Source of the DNA: Tubiluchus corallicola
Taxonomy: Eukaryota; Priapulida; Priapulimorpha; Priapulimorphida; Tubiluchidae
Assembly: GCA_030141605.1 (NCBI GenBank)
Contig: JAQGDQ010000356.1
Span: 63,346-127,345 of the forward strand
Reading direction: 5' to 3'
Length of the DNA stretch: 64,000 bases
Shown here: piece after piece, positions 46,301 through 56,770 of the stretch
Position numbering within the stretch: the stretch's first letter is position 1
Layout: every line of letters starts with the position of its first letter
The notes under the pieces: model-generated
Told to the model about the DNA's origin: nothing
Seen by the model: the letters and a program-made list of their open reading frames with translations, nothing else
Database searches by the model: none
Program-made: the position numbers and the translations under genes

Positions 46301-49300
46301 TTTCCACCACACCTCAACAAAGCCGTATTCTCACCTGGCTCACACCATACCTTTCCACCACACCTCAACAAAGCCGTATTCTCACCTGGCTCACACCATA
46401 CCTTTCCACCACACCTCAACAAAGCCGTATTCTCACCTGGCTCACACCATACCTTTCCACAACACCTCAACAAAGCCGTATTCTCACCTGGCTCACACCA
46501 TACCTTTCCACCACACCTTAACAAAGCCGTATTCTCACTGGCTCACACCACACCTCAACAAAGCCGTATTCTCACCTGGCTCACACCATACCTTTCCACC
46601 ACACCTCAACAAAGCCGTATTCTCACCTGGCTTGACGCCACGCTGCTCTTTTCTCTGCATCGAGCGCTCGTTGTTCGGCATTTGATAGCCGTCGTTCCAC
46701 CTCCGCGGGTGCCGTATCGCTGGCCGACCGGCTCTGTTGACGACGCTCTGCCTTGGCCGTTCGGACGGGAGTTGTCGTCCCGTGTGCAGCAACGTGTTGA
46801 AGACCGCCCTTGACGAGTCCGCTCATCTCTTGCTCTTCTCGCTGGTCGAGTGGGATGCTCTTGTATTTCAAGAGTTCCTCTTGAGAACACCTGGCGATCT
46901 TTCGTTCCTCTTCGGCTCGCATTCGCTGTATCTCGTCTTGTGAAAGGTAGCTAAATCTTTTTCCTGTGTACAACAAAACAAGGTGTGTCTAGAAGGATGA
47001 AAGGTAGCTAAATCTTCTTCCTGTGTGCAACAAAAGAAGGTGTCTCTAGAAACCTGAAAGGTAGCTAAATCTTCTTCCTGTATACAACAAAACAAGGTGT
47101 GTCTAGAAAGATGAAAGGTAGCTAAATCTTTTTCCTGTGTACAACAAAAGAAGGTGTCTCTAGAAACCTGAAAGGTAGCTAAATCTTTTTCCTGTGTACA
47201 ACAAAACAAGGTGTGTCTAGAAAGATGAAAGGTAGCTAAATCTTTTTCCTGTATACAATAAAACAAGGTGTGTCTAGAAAGATGAAAGGTAGCTAAATCT
47301 TTTTCCTGTGTACAACAAAACAAGGTGTGTCTAGAAACATGAAAGGTAGCTAAATCTTTTTCCTGTGTACAACAAAACAAGGTGTGTCTAGAAAGATGAA
47401 AGGTAGCTAAATCTTTTTCCTGTGTACAATAAAACAAGGTGTGTCTAGAAACATGAAAGGTAGCTAAATCTTTTTCCTGTGTACAACAAAACAAGGTGTG
47501 TCTAGAAAGATGAAAGGTAGCTAAATCTTTTTCCTGTGTACAACAAAAGAAGGTGTCTCTAGAAAGATGAAAGGTAGCTAAATCTTTTTCCTGTGTACAA
47601 TAAAACAAGGTGTGTCTAGAAACATGAAAGGTAGCTAAATCTTTTTCCTGTGTACAACAAAACAAGGTGTGTCTAGAAAGATGAAAGGTAGCTAAATCTT
47701 TTTCCTGTGTACAACAAAAGAAGGTGTCTCTAGAAAGATGAAAGGTAGCTAAATCTTTTTCCTGTGTACAACAAAAGAAGGTGTCTCTAGAAAGATGAAA
47801 GGTAGCTAAATCTTTTTCCTGTGTACAACAAAAGAAGGTGTCTCTAGAAAGATGAAAGGTAGCTAAATCTTTTTCCTGTGTACAACAAAACAAGGTGTGT
47901 CTAGAAAGATGAAAGGTAGCTAAATCTTTTTCCTGTGTACAACAAAACAAGGTGTGTCTAGAAAGATGAAAGGTAGCTAAATCTTTTTCCTGTGTACAAC
48001 AAAAGAAGGTGTCTCTAGAAAGCCTATCTCGAACAACCTCCTAAGTGAGAAATCCCAAACAAAAGGGTGCACCACATTACGATTTTAACAAAGATACTAA
48101 GATTTCTTGTATTACCTTAGTACACAGCATGGCTTAACAAACGTGGTTTAATGTAGATCACAATATTATTATTACTGAATTCTATTAACCATGCTACTCA
48201 GACTACAATAGAGGTGGACCAGTCATTTTACTTTTGATTATTCATAAAAACTGTTATTTAGTATTTGATTAAAGGCTCAATTTGTCATTTTTACAGGTTG
48301 TAATCTTACTAGTGTATTGTCTGAGTTGATGAGTGACTCAATCTTGTTTTCTTACAAACATTGTCTAACTCGTGATGAGTGACTCAATCTTGTTTTCTTA
48401 CAATCATTGTCTAACTCGTGATGAGTGACTCAATCTTGTTTTCTTACAAACGTTGTCTAACTCGTGATGAGTGACTCAATCTTGTTTTCTTACAATCATT
48501 GTCTAACTCGTGATGAGTGACTCAATCTTGTTTTCTTACAAACGTTGTCTAACTCGTGATGAGTGACTCAATCTTGTTTTCTTACAAACATTGTCTAACT
48601 CGTGATGAGTGACTCAATCTTGTTTTCTTACAAACATTGTCTAACTCAAACTATCGCCTAACTTTCCCGCTCCAAGGTGTTATAAGTAGTTTAATATAAA
48701 CCTATGAATGCATGTTTTGAACAGTACCACTTACACGTTGCTTTTTACAAAAGCTGTAAGAAGAAATGAAAAAGATTTATCAAAAAAAACTTCATTACCT
48801 TCAGCCTCCTTTGGCGTTTCATTTGAAGCTTGTTTAATTTCCTCCTCAAAATGTTTCTGTTTCTCTTTGAATGAGAGAAGTTCCGGAGTTTCCGATTCAC
48901 CCGTCTGCAACACAACCAAATCTCAATGAATATTCCTCAGCTGCAATCAGGGAAAGCTTTTGATTTTGTCGGCCCCTGGGTCACAGATACTATGAGCCCC
49001 CCCCAGTGACAATTAACAAAAGCATGAATGTTGGATTCTTCAAATCAGTTTATTCAACTTCTACAACATAATGTCAACATTAGGCCCACAGTGACAATTA
49101 GCAAAAGCGTGAATGTTGGATTCTTTAAACCACTTTATTCAACTCCTACAACATAATGACAACATTAGACCCACAGTGACAATTAGCAAAAGCGTGAATG
49201 TTGGATTTTTCAAATCAGTTTGTTCAATTTCACCAACAATGGCAACATTAGACCCACAGTGATAATTAACAAAAGCATGAATGTTGGATTCGTCAGGTCA

Positions 49301-51775
49301 GTTTATTCAACTTCTACAACATAATGCCAACGTTAGACCCACAGTGACAATTAGCAAAAGCATAAATGTTGGATTCATATTTATTCAACTTCTACAACAT
49401 AATGTCAACATTAGACCCCCATAGGCGGGTGCAAGTCTTACACAAGAAAAAGGGACGAAATAATCCGATATTTACAAAATTAAAATAAGTTTTTGAAATA
49501 TTATATATAAGTAAAGTAAATTACTGGTATGTTAACATGTATCATAAAATCTACTGTCACTAGTACCAATTAAATTTCATTCTCCAACTGACTCTTTGAA
49601 GCTACTATAAATCTATGTATTTATTATACTGTAACTATAGACAATTCACTGTTTACCTATAACTAAAAACATTTATCTTTAATAGTGTGGCAGTACTGGT
49701 ACCGGTTGGAATAACGGACAAGAAAACAATTTCAGTGTATCATTGTACAGTAAATTATTCAATTGAGCCGTTTTTAAAGAGATCATTCAGCAACCTTCTG
49801 CTCTCATTCTGTAATAACTTTTCACAATAAATAAATTTCACTTAAAACTCTGGAGGACCCTCAGCTGGCGGAGGTCCCTCGGCTACCCACAGCCCATGCT
49901 TTAATCCAGCAGGCATCAGTATACTTCTACTCTCATTCTGTAATAACTTTTCACAGTAAATGAATTTCACTTAAATCTCTGGCGGTCCCTCAGCTGGTGG
50001 AGGTCCCTCGGCTACCCACAGCCCATGCTTTAATCCACCACTGCCTGCTGGCTTAAATTCAGGCTAAAATTCGCCGTATAATTTCATTTACAAGGTTTCA
50101 ATACACTAAGTTGATTTGGCCAGTTTCTGTTGAATAATAGAAGAACCAGGCAATTTGTACGATATATACATTGATCAAATAAAGAATGAGAAATGTCAGA
50201 GACACGTGCGTAGCAAACCAACATGGTCTGAGTTTTCTCTAATAAAATCATAATTCAGTTTGAGATCACGAAAATGTTCATCCTCGCTCGTTTGAAAACA
50301 TAAAAAATCAGAGAGAGAAAGAAATTTACTAAACCCAACCCTGTAAAGTGACACCTGGGCAGCTAATACATGCAAACTGATTCATAATAAAACTAGATCA
50401 ATTTTCAATATTTCAAGGATTATTCCCGAGAGATAGGGTAAAAAACAAGGATTAATTTACGAAACCGCAACCGAGCTTGAAAACAATGATACAGATTTGC
50501 AAAGTTAATGCCAAGACTGGAAGCGAACGTGCAGAATTCCACAGAGTAAGATGCACAAGGCAACACTAGGCAAGCTAATGCAGTTCACAAGGCAACACTA
50601 GGCAAGCTAATGCAGTTCACAAGGCAACACTAAGCAAGCGAATGCAGTTCACAAGGCAACACAAGGCAAGCTAATGCAGTTCACAATTGAATTTGGTGAA
50701 ATTTCCCAGTGGCACAACAGCAAAACAAGCAGCAGTAATGGACAGTAAGCATTTACAGATGGATTTTACTAGGGAAACTGTCAAAAACAATACAGTATAG
50801 GAAGTGTTACAGCCACGAGGGGCTAATTGTAAGTAATTTGTCGAGCATGCGCAATACAGCATAAGCAAATTATTGGAAAATTTATAATGTTACATCTGTG
50901 ATGTTACTGTGATTAGTAAACGCCATTATAAAACACAAGTAAGAAAAAGAATCAGTTGCATGTTTCTAAACCAAGCAAAGTTATATACATGTATAATCAA
51001 ATAAATTCCACAACGAAGCAGTCTTGGAAAATCTGTGATAAATAAATTACTAAAACGAAGGAGTTCTATGTTTCTGACCAAACAAAGCTATATACATGTA
51101 TAATCAAATAAATTCCACAACGAAGCAGTCCTGGAAAATCTGTGATAAATAAATTCCTAAAACGAAGGAGTTCTATGTTTCTAACCAAACAAAGCTATAT
51201 ACATGTATAATCAAATAGATTCCACAACGAGGTGGTCCTGGAAAACCTAGGATAAATAAATTCCACAACGAAGCAGTCCTGGAAAACCTACGATAAATAA
51301 ATTCCACAACGAAACAGTCCTGGAAAACCTACGATAAATAAATTCCACAACGAAGCAGCCCTGGAAAGCCTACGATAAACAAATTCCACTAAAGAAGCAG
51401 TTGTATGTTTCTAAACCAAAGAGATTTTGTCGGTTCTTTGTCATGAAAATGAAGCCATAGATTCAGGTGTTTTTACTGAACAAAAGACACTGTACAAGGA
51501 CAGTAATGTACTTCAGTTTTGTACTTCCAGAAAAAGAAAAAATGTATTAAATGTACGTTTCCTATCAAAAAAACATGGTACATAACAGATATTAACTAGC
51601 TATGAGATGATAACGATTGTTTAAAGCGAAGAAACCACACGGATTAAAAAAACGAATCTTATCAATATCGCAAGTCAATATGAATCTAATGAAACAAAAT
51701 AAGTTGAACTGAATTCGCAAACAAAAAACCTCTTGCATGTATATAAGTAAGCACAAAGCGACTTACCACCACCAT
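40369..51775 (-). CDS. scrib: scribble C-terminal tail region (7 exons, 285 aa)
   Basis: Scribble is the LRR-PDZ scaffold of the basolateral polarity module. Minus-strand exons: 51775-51767 (ATG GTG GTG), 48904-48799, 46963-46627, 45558-45464, 44506-44454, 44300-44115 and 40440-40369 (TAA). Phases agree throughout and sum to 286 codons with stop. Matches to the SCRIB tail after PDZ4 are LSFKEKQKHFEEEI, KRFSYLSQDEIQRM, TPVRTAKAERR, ALDAEKRAAWRQA and RLKSLENDAIQAQMI. Later exons (MEDFAHISFKATDGETK; VEVNVQTGETNGSQS) fit by phase only. The start of exon 44300 could be 44297. No LRR or PDZ exon is seen in the 12 kb upstream within the window, so this is either a long intron of the full gene (with the first exon then a microexon) or a short transcript starting here. 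The introns hold arrays that duplicate its splice sites. Confidence 0.85.
40474..40553 (+). mobile_element. MITE family A fragment
   Basis: About 80 bp of the family's right interior (CAGACGGCTTTGCTTTACAC; TAAGACGCGTTGCTGTAGTA), without ends. Confidence 0.7.
40554..41460. other. scrib last intron, no feature
   Basis: AT-rich unique sequence. A CACCCTGTCTCA motif near 40915 resembles transposon ends but has no partner. Confidence 0.4.
41461..41842 (+). mobile_element. MITE family A, copy 7
   Basis: Starts ATAAGTCTTTTTACAGTTCC and ends GAAACTGTGAAAGGGCTTAT, with a full-length interior. It lies in the last scrib intron. Confidence 0.82.
42476..42980. mobile_element. MITE family F, copy 1
   Basis: GTGTGCTTGCAAACC...GTCCATAAGTC at the left is inverted at the right as GACTTATGGACTA...TGCAAGCACAC. 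No ORF of note. The second copy is at 45777, and the left third of a further copy is at 61700. Confidence 0.75.
42981..43390. other. scrib intron, no feature
   Basis: Unique sequence with no exon or repeat recognised. Confidence 0.4.
43410..44052. repeat. Complex minisatellite, ~40-140 bp units
   Basis: Variable units built from TGCAGCTTCTTGCAATCGCA, TGCACTCAGTGTACAGTTGC, AGAGACGTACTGTCAGCC and GCACTGAGGTGCACTC. Some units lack the middle block. It begins 63 bp from the end of scrib exon 44300-44115, in the last intron. Confidence 0.92.
44583..45093 (-). mobile_element. MITE family A, copy 8, with internal duplication
   Basis: AATAAGCCTTTTCACAGTT at one end and AACTGTGAAAAGGTTTAT at the other. 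The block around TGGACTTTACTTACTTATGC is present twice, making this copy about 120 bp longer than the family. It lies in a scrib intron. Confidence 0.82.
45777..46072. mobile_element. MITE family F, copy 2, internally deleted
   Basis: Matches 42476-42980 at both ends (GTCTATAAGTCGG; GAAATGGAGATTCAGGATAT; TATGCAAGCACAC) but is about 200 bp shorter. Confidence 0.75.
46145..46640. repeat. 51-bp minisatellite containing a scrib splice donor
   Basis: Plus-strand unit: CCTCAACAAAGCCGTATTCT, then CACCTGGCTCACACCATACC, about 9.5 copies. On the minus strand every unit reads GCCAG/GTGAGAATACGG. The unit next to the exon is the real donor of exon 46963-46627. Confidence 0.96.
46939..48022. repeat. 57-bp minisatellite containing a scrib splice acceptor
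   Basis: Plus-strand unit: GAAAGGTAGCTAAATCTTTT, then TCCTGTGTACAACAAAACAA, about 18.5 copies. On the minus strand each unit reads TTGTACACAG/GAAAAAGATTTAGC, identical to the acceptor and first 22 exon bases (encoding KRFSYLS) of exon 46963-46627. Confidence 0.97.
48060..48650. repeat. Interspersed family D copy 2 with a 46-bp array
   Basis: 48060-48350 is the inverted counterpart of 17810-18130. 48305-48650 then repeats GATGAGTGACTCAATCTTG then TTTTCTTACAAACATTG, about seven times. Confidence 0.88.
49000..49420. repeat. ~86-bp minisatellite, about 4.5 copies
   Basis: The unit contains CCCACAGTGACAATTAGCAA, GCGTGAATGTTGGATTC and ACTTCTACAACATAATG. Confidence 0.92.
49842..49937 (-). CDS. Candidate alternative terminal exon T2, duplicate of T1
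   Basis: Minus strand: acceptor TTATTACAG at 49938, then NESRSILMPAG-LKHGLWVAEGPPPAEGPPE-F and TAA, phase 0. In the shared 20 codons before the stop there are four substitutions relative to T1: three silent (CCA/CCG, GGA/GGT, CCG/CCT) and one ATT/TTT. The surrounding non-coding sequence is duplicated too. Confidence 0.33.
   Translation of the reverse strand, partial: NESRSILMPAGLKHGLWVAEGPPPAEGPPEF
49971..50063 (-). CDS. Candidate alternative terminal exon T1 (scrib first intron)
   Basis: Minus strand: acceptor TTTTAG at 50064, then 30 codons PEFKPAGSGG-LKHGLWVAEGPPPAEGPPE-I and TAA, phase 0. It follows in phase the 51775-51767 exon donor. I do not recognise the peptide in any family. It is duplicated next door with mainly silent changes, which is the reason to think it is coding. 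Confidence 0.35.
   Translation of the reverse strand, partial: PEFKPAGSGGLKHGLWVAEGPPPAEGPPEI
50550..50690. repeat. ~31-bp tandem repeat, 4 copies
   Basis: The unit is CACAAGGCAACACTAGGCAAG then CTAATGCAGTT. Confidence 0.92.
50985..51395. repeat. Nested ~120-bp and ~43-bp tandem repeats
   Basis: Units contain TATATACATGTATAATCAAA, ATTCCACAACGAAGCAGTCC and TGGAAAACCTACGATAAATA. The short unit is amplified at the 3' side. Confidence 0.9.
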
Positions 51776-52030
51776 AGTGACTGCTAATTAAAACAGAAAT
51801 GTGAAGAATTCAGTGTTTATTCACTGAAGAAACAAATTCACTCCAAACACATAAGCTGATCAGCAATAACATCTGGTGGAGGTGGTAATCCGAGTGGCGT
51901 GGGGGTGACAATCAGCACTGCTCACTCGTCCGATAAATCAGCATCTCAGATGATGTGACTCATCAGCATCAGGACCACCTCCTGTCGCAGTTATAACCCA
52001 ACCAATCACGTGCTCTATTAATCTCTTGCT
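51776..52030 (-). promoter_or_regulatory. scrib: Candidate promoter and 5' UTR of a short scrib transcript
   Basis: Upstream of the ATG at 51775 on the minus strand is a less AT-rich block. It has an E-box CACGTG (52007-52012) next to an ATTGG/CCAAT motif (52002-52006) and a TATA-like GTTATAAC (about 51990). No core promoter can be proven by eye. An acceptor-like TTTTAATTAG just before the ATG leaves open that this is an internal microexon. Confidence 0.3.
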
Positions 52031-52069
52031 GCCAGCATAACAATGAGCAAGTGCCTATTCAATTTCTCC

Positions 52070-52865
52070 TACGCTCGTCTCAAGTGTTTAACACGTTAAA
52101 TTTTAAACGAAGAAATGAGGATTTTTCATACACTACCCAATTTTCAAATCCGATAAAAAGTTTACATTTTAAGACAACTAATACTGCAAAAGCGTTTCTG
52201 ATAATTAAATAATAGATTAAGATCTTATTTAATGGCGGACGAGCCCAACTATTGATGACATCACAAACTAACATAATTTTCAACAGCAGAAATATTCCAC
52301 GAGCGTGTTACACGTGTTTGAAAATTGAAGTACAGTGCTACTGTAAGATATTCAGTGCGTTGTACTAAAACTAGGCAAGTTTTAAGATAAAATTCAAATT
52401 TCAAATTTACTGCTGTGTTCACGTATGAGCTGTCGAACGTGTGCAATGCGTCACAAACTATCACATCTGAACTGAGAGATACAGCACCTGTTTTGTGTGC
52501 AATACGTTTCTGAAACGCACGCGTTAGTGCCCGTCTAACTAGCAAATGGCGAAACGCATGTAACAGCGAAGAACTAGTGGCGCGAACGTGAAATTGTGTT
52601 TGTGAGGTAATAATTCTTTTATGTAAATCATTTTTGAAAAAATAATTATGTTTCCTTTCAATATTTTAAAGAGTAGATAGTTTTGACCTGCAGCTTAGCA
52701 TTGGGTCTAGTTTTGCTCTAATTGTAGCTTGTGTTCATTATTACTGGGTATCTATTGCATAATTGATGAAGTAGCTACATATACAATTTGTGTGGTAAAA
52801 TATCTTCCCAGCTGCCTGGCAGAACTCACAATAGCATCTCCGCTTTTCTCCATGAATCATAATAA
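52070..52865 (-). repeat. Interspersed family C copy 2 plus flanking block
   Basis: 52105-52625 matches 15535-15995 on the opposite strand. 52625-52865 (CTGCAGCTTAGCATTGGGTC; CAGCTGCCTGGCAGAACTCA) matches 56295-56530 in inverted orientation. Confidence 0.75.
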
Positions 52866-53225
52866 TTGTTTCACGTAAGTTATTTTTCAAATCCTTTCAA
52901 TTCTTTAAAGAGTAGGTTGTTTTGAGCTAACAGTTTAAGATTGAGGGCCGCTTTTGCTATAATAAAACTGTAAAAAATTGAGATTCAAACTGATAATTTG
53001 CAATATGTTCACAAACAGCAATGACTCATACACAGAGAAGCCATACTCGTCCTCCTAGTCACCTCAAATTAACGACAGGCAGGACAAATAAGCACAGGCA
53101 CAGATTGCTTTGATGCAACGCATGGCACTAGCCTCTGATTCAATATCTGATTCTTCTAGAATCTTAGACTAATCTCAGAACATTAATCAACTGTGAACGT
53201 TACACGGCGCCCTCTTACATGTACT

Positions 53226-53765
53226 AGTGACATCACTTAGCCAATAATAAATAGCTTGTATGACTCATACTGACTGGACAATATCTCATCATCTAAACTC
53301 AAATCTGGTTTTCGTCAACAACAGATTTCTCCTACGTGACAAAAACAGCTGCTGTATAGATTCTACAGACAAAAATGTACCGTTACTCTTTGAATAAACA
53401 GCCAAGAAAACAACACTACAAGTGTAAACTAACTTTTGACCAATACGAAAAAAAGCTTTAACTAAAGCCGTGTTCACATTCATTATTTTTGTGCTAGTGA
53501 CATCACTTAGCCAATAATAAATAGCTTGTATGACTCATACTGACTGGACAATATCTCATCATCTAAACTCAAATCTGGTTTTCGTCAACAACAGATTTCT
53601 CCTACGTGACAAAAACAGCTGCTGTATAGATTCTACAGACAAAAATGTACCGTTACTCTTTGAATAAACAGCCAAGAAAACAACACTACAAGTGTAAACT
53701 AACTTTTGACCAATACGAAAAAAAGCTTTAACTAAAGCCGTGTTCACATTCATTATTTTTGTGCA
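53226..53765. repeat. Recent 270-bp tandem duplication
   Basis: CTAGTGACATCACTTAGCC starts both copies (53226 and 53496). I see no difference between the two. The 3' part (AACAGCCAAGAAAACAACAC) is repeated twice more up to 53970. Confidence 0.93.
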
Positions 53766-54489
53766 AGAAAAACAGCCAAGAAAACAACACTACAAGTGTA
53801 AACTAACTTTTGACCAACATGAAAAACGCCTTAACTAAAGCCGTGTTCACATTCATTATTTTTGTGCAAGAAAAACAGCCAAGAAAACAACACTACAAGT
53901 GTAAACTAACTTTTGACCAATATGAAAAAAAGCTTTAACTAAAGCCGTGTTCACATTCATTATTTTTGTGCAGGTAAAAACATTAATATAAATGCTGGCT
54001 TGTGCACAATCGTTACTAACTAAAGTTTTTGTTTCACACCTATAGAATATGACGATTATGCAAGGTAAATCTTCAGCATCAGCAACACAATTTCTCAACG
54101 TGATAAACGCCAAAGCGTTGCTTTAACAGCACAAGCAGCACTGCAAATTACTGCAAATCACTTTGAAAAAACCGATAAGTGTTTGAGGTTGTAATTTCAA
54201 CGTTAGACCCTCGAGCTTGAGTGCTAGAAATTCCCAGTGCAGTCTGATGACTCAACCAAGCCTAGGAGCGGTGCGTATCAGACAAAGAGAAGTCACATTC
54301 ACTGAAAGTTGAAATCTCTTTAATATTGGTAACATCAATAAATGTAAGATGAAGATTTCTTCAAGTAAAAATTCAAAATGATGATCATACGCAATGAAGC
54401 AATACTGCCGAGTGTCACCAGTGCAATACTGATTAATTGTTACAATTGTAAACAAACAAATAAACACAACACGTACATACATACTAATA

Positions 54490-55020
54490 AATTTAAAGGA
54501 AAACATAACGATTTTTCACATCCTACCCCATTTTGAAGTACGATAAAAAGTACACACATTTTAACACTTATAATAATGCCAAAGCGTCTCTGGTAACTAA
54601 CTAATAGGTTAAAAGCTTAGTTAACGGTCGGCACCCGCAACTTGTGATGACGTCACAACTGCACATAATTTTCAGTACAGCACAAACATTCCAAGAGCGT
54701 GTTGCACATACTTGCAAAAGCAAAAATTGAAGTACAGTGCTACTGTACAACATTCAGTGTGATATGCAATATGCAAAACACCACAAGATTTAAATTTACC
54801 GCTGTGCTCATGCATGAGGAAAGTGTGCACTACGTCACAACTGAAAAATTCCGACGGGATCTTTTTCATTCAACGCATTTCGGAGCTGCAGGAGCTTGTG
54901 CCCTTCTAACAAACAAATGGCAAAATGCATGTAGCAGCGCACAACTGGCCCCACGAACACGAAGTTACGTTTCTATGGATATAATTCTTCACGTTAAGTC
55001 AGTGTTGAAAAGATGGTATG
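54490..55020 (-). repeat. Interspersed family C copy 3
   Basis: Shares AAGTACAGTGCTACTGTA, TGATGACGTCACAA-type and GAAGAACTAGTGGC-like blocks with copies 1 and 2 in the same order. Confidence 0.7.
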
Positions 55021-55540
55021 TTTCCTTTAAATATTTTATAGATTATAATGTTTTGAGCTGCATTTTACATAACAGCAACAGCATCTCCCTTAGCTAATTA
55101 GCTGCATTTAATTAAAAAGTTTTAATGAAGAAATCGTCAGCCGAGCTACGTGAAAGTAACTCTTGCCATCACGAGACTAGATTCTAGACAGTGAAGTGAC
55201 GTGCTTCAATATTGCATAACAAGCGAACGTCCATTAAGCAAATTAATATGATTGTGTAAAAGCGAATGTTTGCCTTTAATCTGAGGAACAATGAATCCAC
55301 ACTGTAATGGTGTGAATAACAGCTGTGTTGTAACTACATAATTGAACTTCTTTCGTTTTTGGTCTTCTGTTTTCCAACTGGGACATTGTGAGGTCTTTTT
55401 CCCCTAGATCGAATAATCTAACCCTTTATATAGCAGTCAAGCAGTGCTAAACGTGGTTAGTAAAAGAGTGGATGACTGTTCAATTATCAAAGAAACATTC
55501 TGAGTCATATCCGCGTTACTGTACAGTACATTTGATAATA
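55020..55540. other. No feature
   Basis: Unique AT-rich sequence with no exon recognised on either strand. Confidence 0.4.
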
Positions 55541-55565
55541 ATAATAATAATAGTAACAGCAGCAG

Positions 55566-55600
<35 letters not shown>

Positions 55601-55690
55601 ACAACAACAAAACAGCAACTATAACAGCAGCAGCAGCAGCACCAGCAACAGCAACAGCAACAACAACAACAACAACGACAACAACAAACA
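55536..55690. repeat. AAT/CAG/CAA microsatellite
   Basis: Mixed trinucleotide tract giving poly-Leu and poly-Cys frames on the minus strand; not coding. Confidence 0.95.
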
Positions 55691-56289
55691 TTGTAATAAT
55701 ACTGCAAATTATTTGTGAAATGAGATGAGATAAAGAGAGAAACAGAATATTTAATTCAATTCCAAACACGTAGAGTTTAGTTTAGTAAACTTTGTGCAAA
55801 ATAAACATAAAATCTAATAAGGTTTTAACGAAACACTGGCTTCGTTGAGCGCGTAGTTAATTTCTTTATCTATTCTCTCATAAACAATTATTCATTTCAA
55901 TAAACTGCAATATAAACGCACGAGTTTTCCAGCAAATGAATCAATTTAATAATAATTTAGTTTTTATTACAACATGGCGTGTAATTTTAAACATTGTAAC
56001 ACAAGAAACTCGTGTAATAACGTTAATTAGACACGCGATAAAACAGAATTCATTACGGGACGCTGCAACATCAGTTTGCTTCGCATGTTTAAGCAATTAA
56101 AGTTGCAAGAGTAAGAACAACGATCCTTTTATGCGAGTCAATAATGTCTGCAACAAATTGCTTCAATAAACTTTCAATAAACACGTCTGAACTCGTGTGA
56201 ACGTTTACAAGCAGTAATAAAGAACTTCAGTGTTTTGGCTCGAAAATCTTCCAGGACTGGATGAAATCCCAAATCCTATTATCCTACCG

Positions 56290-56770
56290 ACAGCTAAATA
56301 ATTCATGGAGAAAAGCGGAGATGCTATTGTCAGTTCTGCCAGGCAGCTGGGAAGATATTTTACCACACAAATTGAATATGTAGCTACTTCATCAATTATA
56401 CAATAGATATGGTACCCAGTAATAATGACCACAAGCTACAATTAAAACAAAACCTGGGCCTATGCTAAGCTGCAGGTCAAAACAATCTGCTCTTTAAAAT
56501 ATTGAAAGAAAACAAACTATTTTTTCAAAAATGACTTACGTGAAAGAATTATTACCACACAAACACAATTTCACGTTCGCGCCACTAGTTCTTCACTGCT
56601 ACATTCACTAGCGCCTTCATTTCGAAAACGCATTACAGAAAAAGAAGTGTTGTATCTCTCAGTGCAGGTATTTTAGTTTGTGACGTATTGCACACGTTCG
56701 ACAGCTCATGCGTGAGCACAGCAGGTAAATTTGAAATTTGAATTTTTATCTTAAAATGCTGTGATTGTTT
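56290..56770 (+). repeat. Family C copy 4 with flanking block, inverted relative to 52.1-52.9 kb
   Basis: The flanking block 56295-56530 and partial family C 56530-56765 (CTTACGTGAAAGAATTATTA; CGCCACTAGTTCTTCACTGC) face the copy at 52105-52865. Confidence 0.72.

Noticed and set aside
46118-47950. Long frames on both strands (up to 360 codons)
   Set aside because: Translations of the 51-bp and 57-bp splice-site arrays; only 46963-46627 on the minus strand is exon.
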